Shown in pieces: positions 6,251 through 8,878 of a stretch of 8,878 bases of DNA. The notes below the pieces were generated by a model that saw only the letters and a program-made list of their open reading frames with translations, was not told the DNA's origin and made no database searches. Position 1 is the stretch's first letter, and each line of letters starts with the position of its first letter. Source of the stretch: CAZZEX01 sp964653285 (GTDB lineage Bacteria > Chloroflexota > Anaerolineae > B4-G1); contig CAZZEX010000148.1 in the NCBI GenBank assembly GCA_964653285.1, positions 1 to 8,878 of the forward strand. Direction: 5' to 3'. Both the position numbers and the translations under genes were made by a program.

Positions 6251-7354
6251 TCACCTCTGATTGGTCTGGGGGGGCGTGGTCGGGAGACTGGCCCCAACTG
6301 GCTGAATCTCAAGCATGGATGCAAACATCTCTGGCGGGAGGTGTGAGGCCTTGGCCTCGATCAGCACGGTCAAATTCCTGATCTCGTGTTCGTTCAGCAG
6401 CAGGTAGGCTGCCGGAATGCCGACGTGAAAGGGATAGCCGATGAAGGCCGCGTGGCACGTTTTGACGATGTGGCGCTGGAGAGAAAGTTCGAGCGTGGCC
6501 AGCCCGCCCCCCCCCGAAATCAGGGGGGGGACCTCAGCGTCCGGGTAGATGCGTCTCACCACCTGGGCGATGTCCGCGCCGGCGGCGATGGCGCGGATGT
6601 CCTCGTCGCGTACCTGGTAGCCGAAGGGCAGCGTGTAGTTGATGATCTCCTGCTCCGAGAGGTGGTGATAAACGCGGTAGCGGACTGCCCAGAGCAGGTT
6701 GTCCACGTCAAGGACGGTGCCCACGACGCGCAATGTCTGTTCGTGGTCTATGCCCGCCAGTTGGTTGATGCTCTGCCACAGCCCACGGTAGTAATCCAGG
6801 TCTAGCGCCACTTCCAGGGGAAACAGGTTCCTCTCCTCCTGGTAGCGCTCCAGCGCATGGACGAGGGTGTCGTAATAGGAAGTGTGACGTATGCGTTCGA
6901 TGGCCCGCGCCATGTCGCCGCTCTGGATCATCTTTTCCATATCGGCTGTGGTAAGGGTGATGTATCTGGTCATCGGGCAGAGCAGGTGGCGTACCTGGTT
7001 CCACGACGCGCCGGTCTCAACCCCGCGCAGGGTGGCCTTGAGGTTGTCCACCTCGTAGAGCCGCCACAGTTGGAGCAGCAGTTGTTGGCCGGGGTCCGGC
7101 GTCAGGCGGATGATTTTCTCGTAAGCGTCGGCCAGGTGCCACCTGATCTGGTAGACGGCGCGGCGGGGAGTCAGTTCCTGGCGCTCGATCTGGAGATAGG
7201 GGCCATATACCGTCTTCGACAGGACGTTCAAAAGGGTGTCAAAGTCCTGCGCCTGGACGAGCGCACCCCACGTCTCCGGCGCCAGCATGGTCGAGTAGAG
7301 GGCACGCACAGTGGCGTGGACCAGGGAGTAGGCACTGACCTCTTGCACGGACAT
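6251..7354 (-). CDS. atpC: V/A-type ATPase subunit C (rotor socket, d-like)
   Basis: Subunit C (eukaryotic d) is the funnel-shaped piece that joins the central stalk to the K ring. The 367 residues are mainly helical. Recognisable blocks are the N-terminal AYSLVHATVRALYSTML, LLLQLWRLYEVDNLKATLRG (about 90-110), the internal-repeat counterpart VGTVLDVDNLLWAVRYRVY (about 205-225), and the C-terminal PAAYLLLNEHEIRNLTVLIEAK, which matches the conserved Y....E..NlR.I..gK motif with minor changes. Residues 275-284 (VPPLISGGGG) come from a palindromic repeat and are foreign to the family. The start lies four bases after the H stop with no good RBS, so translation is probably coupled. Its stop overlaps the possible GTG start of I. 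Confidence 0.92.
   Translation of the reverse strand: MSVQEVSAYSLVHATVRALYSTMLAPETWGALVQAQDFDTLLNVLSKTVYGPYLQIERQELTPRRAVYQIRWHLADAYEKIIRLTPDPGQQLLLQLWRLYEVDNLKATLRGVETGASWNQVRHLLCPMTRYITLTTADMEKMIQSGDMARAIERIRHTSYYDTLVHALERYQEERNLFPLEVALDLDYYRGLWQSINQLAGIDHEQTLRVVGTVLDVDNLLWAVRYRVYHHLSEQEIINYTLPFGYQVRDEDIRAIAAGADIAQVVRRIYPDAEVPPLISGGGGLATLELSLQRHIVKTCHAAFIGYPFHVGIPAAYLLLNEHEIRNLTVLIEAKASHLPPEMFASMLEIQPVGASLPTTPPQTNQR
6503..6532. repeat. Palindromic repeat copy in frame within subunit C
   Basis: A 9-C run (6507-6515), a 7-nt spacer GAAATCA, and an 8-G run (6523-6530) form a perfect hairpin of eight base pairs. It supplies ten codons (VPPLISGGGG) between YPDAE and LATLELSLQRHI in subunit C. 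The flanks read smoothly into each other as helix and linker without it. It lacks the CTCAGT side sequence of the other copies, so it may be a degenerate or related element. Confidence 0.7.
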
Positions 7355-7358
7355 AGCG

Positions 7359-7676
7359 TTATTTGCGTCCTGCGACCTGGTCGAGCACGAAGTTCACGGC
7401 CTGGTCGAAGTGGCGTGCAGCCAGCGCCTCCATACGTTGGGCCTCCGCCTCGGCCTGCGCGACTGCGCGTGACCGCTTGGCCTCGGCCGCTTCCTGGCCC
7501 GTGGCGACAATCTGCTCGGCTTCCTGGCGGGCCTGTGCCAGGGCCTGTTCACGCAAAGCGGGGGCTGCTTTTTCGGCCTCCTCGATCAGGTGCGCAGCCT
7601 GGCGTTGGACGTCGTCGTGGATTTTCGCGGCCTCTTGTTCGATGGCCAATATGCGGGCAATAGTTTCCTGGCTCAC
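7359..7676 (-). CDS. atpH: V/A-type ATPase subunit H/G (peripheral stalk coiled coil)
   Basis: First gene of the operon; a peripheral-stalk partner of subunit E. With the GTG start at 7676-7674 it has 105 residues, almost all in a charged, Ala/Glu-rich helix (SQETIARILAIEQEAAKIH, then heptad-like EEAEKAAPALREQALAQARQEAEQIV). This is the pattern and length of AhaH/G-type subunits. The frame stays open upstream to a GTG at 7745, but that extension is encoded by a palindromic repeat (GGGLRGV) and lacks family character. GGGAGAAGA precedes the chosen GTG. The start at 7676 is therefore preferred, though not certain. The stop lies four bases before subunit C. Confidence 0.85.
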   Translation of the reverse strand: MSQETIARILAIEQEAAKIHDDVQRQAAHLIEEAEKAAPALREQALAQARQEAEQIVATGQEAAEAKRSRAVAQAEAEAQRMEALAARHFDQAVNFVLDQVAGRK

Positions 7677-7725
7677 TCTTCTCCCAATCTCTCCCTCATA
7701 GAAACATCGCCGCTGCAACCTTACC

Positions 7726-7757
7726 CCCCTCAGTCCCCCCCCCACGAGGGGGAAGTC
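7726..7757. repeat. Palindromic repeat copy in the operon leader
   Basis: CCCCCCTCAGT is followed by a 9-C run (7735-7743), ACGA and a 5-G run (7748-7752), then AAGTCC. This has the same order as the array units in subunit A (C run, CTCAAT, C run, spacer, G run, AAGTA) and is in good agreement with their consensus. It lies between the predicted transcription start (about 7784) and the first start codon (7676), so it would be a hairpin in the 5' leader of the ATPase mRNA. Confidence 0.8.
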
Positions 7758-7790
7758 CCTGCCGGGCTGGCGGTGCTCAGCGGCAGAGAG

Positions 7791-7819
7791 ATTGTAGCAC
7801 TTAGGTGGGGTGTTGTCAA
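7791..7819 (-). promoter_or_regulatory. Sigma-70-type promoter of the ATPase operon
   Basis: Read on the minus strand, a perfect -35 TTGACA (complement of 7814-7819) and a -10 TACAAT (complement of 7791-7796) are separated by exactly 17 bases. This is one base from full consensus. The predicted start is near 7784, leaving a leader of about 108 nt before the H gene. No other promoter of this quality was noticed between the ATPase genes. No operator could be identified. Confidence 0.8.
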
Positions 7820-7911
7820 GGTGATGTTTTAGCGTTGTGGCGATGGCGTCAAGTTGGCCCGCGAGTAGGGCGGCTGGTTGTATGTCTCAGGGTTTCAGAC
7901 GGCGCGTCGTC

Positions 7912-8376
7912 CTATAGACGGCGTGGCGCGCGGCTGGCGGTGATATCCAACGCCCAGTCGGTTTCGTCGTCCAGGATTTTGCGCCCCAGTTCGTCCCCGT
8001 AGGCGGTGAGTTGGGGTATCTTGCTGGGGTCATCCATCCCGATGGGCTCGCGCAAGTCCACCTGGAAGCGGCGGAAGTCGAGTCGCTCGAAGAAGGTGCA
8101 CACCAGGTGCACCTGCTGGTCGTCGGCCGACTGGAGGAAACCGCCCAGCACCGGCTTGATCCAATCCCAGGCCCAGAAGCGGTCGGCGTCGCCGGGCTGG
8201 AGCGTGTGCGGACTGCGGCCTGTGCCCAGGCTGATGAGCGTCGTCTCGGCCGGGTCCCAGTCCAGGCAGAAGCGTGCCTCGTAGGCGGCCAGGTAGCAGG
8301 GGTTGGCGTACGCGCCCACGCCGCCGTCCACGTACCGCCCCTCGACCACGGGGAAGTATTTGCGAAATGGTTTCAT
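7912..8376 (-). CDS. Patatin-like phospholipase, C-terminal half only (truncated)
   Basis: The 154 residues begin just before the patatin catalytic aspartate motif: YFPVVEGRYVDGGVGAYANP, with Asp17 in DGG, then LAAYEARF and LISLGTG (47-53), the usual order in bacterial patatin-like lipid acyl hydrolases. The N-terminal half with the glycine-rich oxyanion motif and the GxSxG nucleophile Ser is absent. The DNA upstream holds a repeat cluster and unrelated ORFs rather than the missing part. An AAGGAGGAG four bases before ATG would allow translation, yet without the serine no phospholipase activity is expected. It is most simply a decayed gene or a fragment left by a rearrangement. A non-enzymatic role cannot be excluded. 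Confidence 0.75.
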   Translation of the reverse strand: MKPFRKYFPVVEGRYVDGGVGAYANPCYLAAYEARFCLDWDPAETTLISLGTGRSPHTLQPGDADRFWAWDWIKPVLGGFLQSADDQQVHLVCTFFERLDFRRFQVDLREPIGMDDPSKIPQLTAYGDELGRKILDDETDWALDITASRAPRRL

Positions 8377-8397
8377 AGTTCTCCTCCTTGAACCATT

Positions 8398-8475
8398 GAA
8401 CCACTGAGGAAACTGATCGCCCTGAAAGAGGCTCGTCGTTCAGTGGATTCAGTGCGCTCAGTGTTTCAGTGGTTC
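8398..8475. repeat. 9-bp TTCAGTG repeat cluster with flanking inverted repeat
   Basis: On the + strand CGTTCAGTG, GATTCAGTG, CGCTCAGTG and TTTCAGTG follow one another at 8437-8471, ending in GTTC. An exact 10-bp inverted pair, GAACCACTGA (8398-8407) and TCAGTGGTTC (8466-8475), encloses the cluster. It lies directly before the truncated patatin ORF. No transposase or target-site duplication was seen. Confidence 0.65.
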
Positions 8476-8594
8476 GACCTCCTCCAGCAGCCGCTCCGCC
8501 TCCAGGAAGGCGACCTCGTACCGGTGGGGCGGGCCTCCGGCAGGTTCCCCGCCTCCAGCGCCGCCTGTTCATGGCGGTGCGGTGCGCTTACCAC
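8458..8594 (-). pseudogene. Possible small ORF with a one-base frameshift
   Basis: Two coding-like pieces adjoin in different frames. From GTG 8594, which overlaps the stop of the gene before it, one reads HEQAALEAGNLPEAR. After about 8530 the neighbouring frame continues HRYEVAFLEAERLLEEVEPLKH and stops at 8458-8460. Both pieces use G/C-ending codons and look helical. One added base near the GCCCGCCCC stretch (about 8524-8540) would join them into a protein of about 45 residues. No family was recognised. It could be a decayed gene, a sequencing error in a C-rich run, or chance; the coding-like codon use is the main argument. Confidence 0.35.
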
Positions 8595-8878
8595 TCCCGC
8601 GCCATATTCCACTCCGGCGTCTTCTTCCACCCTGCCATCACTTCCGCCGGGTCGAAGGTCTCCTCGCTCAGTTCGGCCCCCAGCACGCGCCCCAGGCGCA
8701 GCGAGACGACGCCCCCGTGCTCGTAGGAGTAGACCCACAGGTAGTCGCTGGCCCGCGTCGCCAGGGTCTTGCCCGGCTTGACGTCCAGTGGGGCGGTCAG
8801 ATAGGCCTCCACCGGCCTCGCTGGGTCGGGCCGGTAGCGCACGTACAGTTTCCGCTTCTGGCGGATGGCCTCCTTCAC
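8588..8878 (-). CDS. WYL-domain-like protein (reaches window edge)
   Basis: Ninety-six codons are visible. The first, GTG at 8878, lies at the window edge, so this may be a true start or an internal Val of a longer protein. The layout resembles a WYL ligand-sensing domain: AIRQKRKLYVRYRP at the start, an APLDVKP strand, DYLWVYSYEHGG in the place of the conserved aromatic strand, then VSLRLGRVLGAELSEETFDP, comparable to the usual R.frldRI......e.F. WYL domains commonly sense nucleic acids or nucleotides in transcription regulators and defence loci. No helix-turn-helix is visible in the part present. The family call rests on pattern memory only. The product's role and any link to the patatin remnant are unknown. 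Confidence 0.45.
   Translation of the reverse strand: MKEAIRQKRKLYVRYRPDPARPVEAYLTAPLDVKPGKTLATRASDYLWVYSYEHGGVVSLRLGRVLGAELSEETFDPAEVMAGWKKTPEWNMAREW

Noticed and set aside
6857..7663. Long plus-strand ORF of 268 codons
   Set aside because: Lies opposite subunits C and H, which carry clear family motifs; the translation shows only low-complexity Arg/Pro-rich text.
7677..7745. Longer subunit H start at GTG 7745
   Set aside because: The extra residues come from the palindromic repeat and leader, do not match the coiled-coil family, and a better-placed RBS serves GTG 7676.
8030..8572. Minus-strand ORF of 180 codons across the patatin region
   Set aside because: Out of frame with the patatin DGG and LISLGTG motifs; it is Arg/Gly/Pro-rich text typical of a shifted frame.

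Overview
The window is dominated by one minus-strand operon for a V/A-type (archaeal/vacuolar-type) rotary ATPase. It is read from right to left: H/G (7676) - C - I - K - F - E - A - B, with B running off the left edge. Subunit D, normally the next gene, would lie outside the window. Genes overlap by 4 nt (ATGA or GTGA) at C/I, F/E and E/A and are otherwise 4-89 nt apart, so this is a tightly coupled transcription unit. A near-consensus sigma-70-type promoter (TTGACA, 17-nt spacer, TACAAT) sits on the minus strand at 7791-7819, ahead of the first gene.

A family of small C-run/G-run palindromic repeats is scattered through this housekeeping operon. Seven direct copies of a 33-bp unit plus one inverted variant form a 279-bp in-frame array inside the catalytic A subunit, adding 93 Pro/Gly-rich residues just before the nucleotide-binding domain. 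Single or degenerate copies lie in frame in subunit B (21 codons), again in subunit A (13 codons) and in subunit C (10 codons). One more copy lies in the operon's 5' leader. All in-frame copies sit at probable loop or linker positions and leave the flanking family motifs intact. The unit is 33 bp (a multiple of 3) and has no stop in any of the three frames of the coding strand. This resembles what is known for Rickettsia palindromic elements but is a different sequence. A separate array of nine heptamers (TCYTGCY on the + strand) fills the entire gap between A and B and runs into the ribosome binding site of B.

The right end (7912-8878, also minus strand) is unrelated accessory DNA. It holds a WYL-like ORF reaching the window edge, a probable frameshifted small ORF, a 9-bp repeat cluster with a 10-bp inverted repeat, and the C-terminal half of a patatin-like phospholipase that lacks its nucleophile-elbow half.

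The organism is a G+C-rich bacterium using Shine-Dalgarno initiation. A bacterial V/A-ATPase, abundant G-rich palindromic repeats and heptamer repeats would fit a Chloroflexota (Anaerolineae-like) or similar environmental lineage. That is inference and not proven by anything in the window. The A, B, E, F, H components form the soluble motor and peripheral stalks. C links the rotor to the K ring, and I with K forms the ion channel. No RNA genes, CRISPR arrays or complete insertion sequences were seen, and no stretch over 300 bases lacks a gene.
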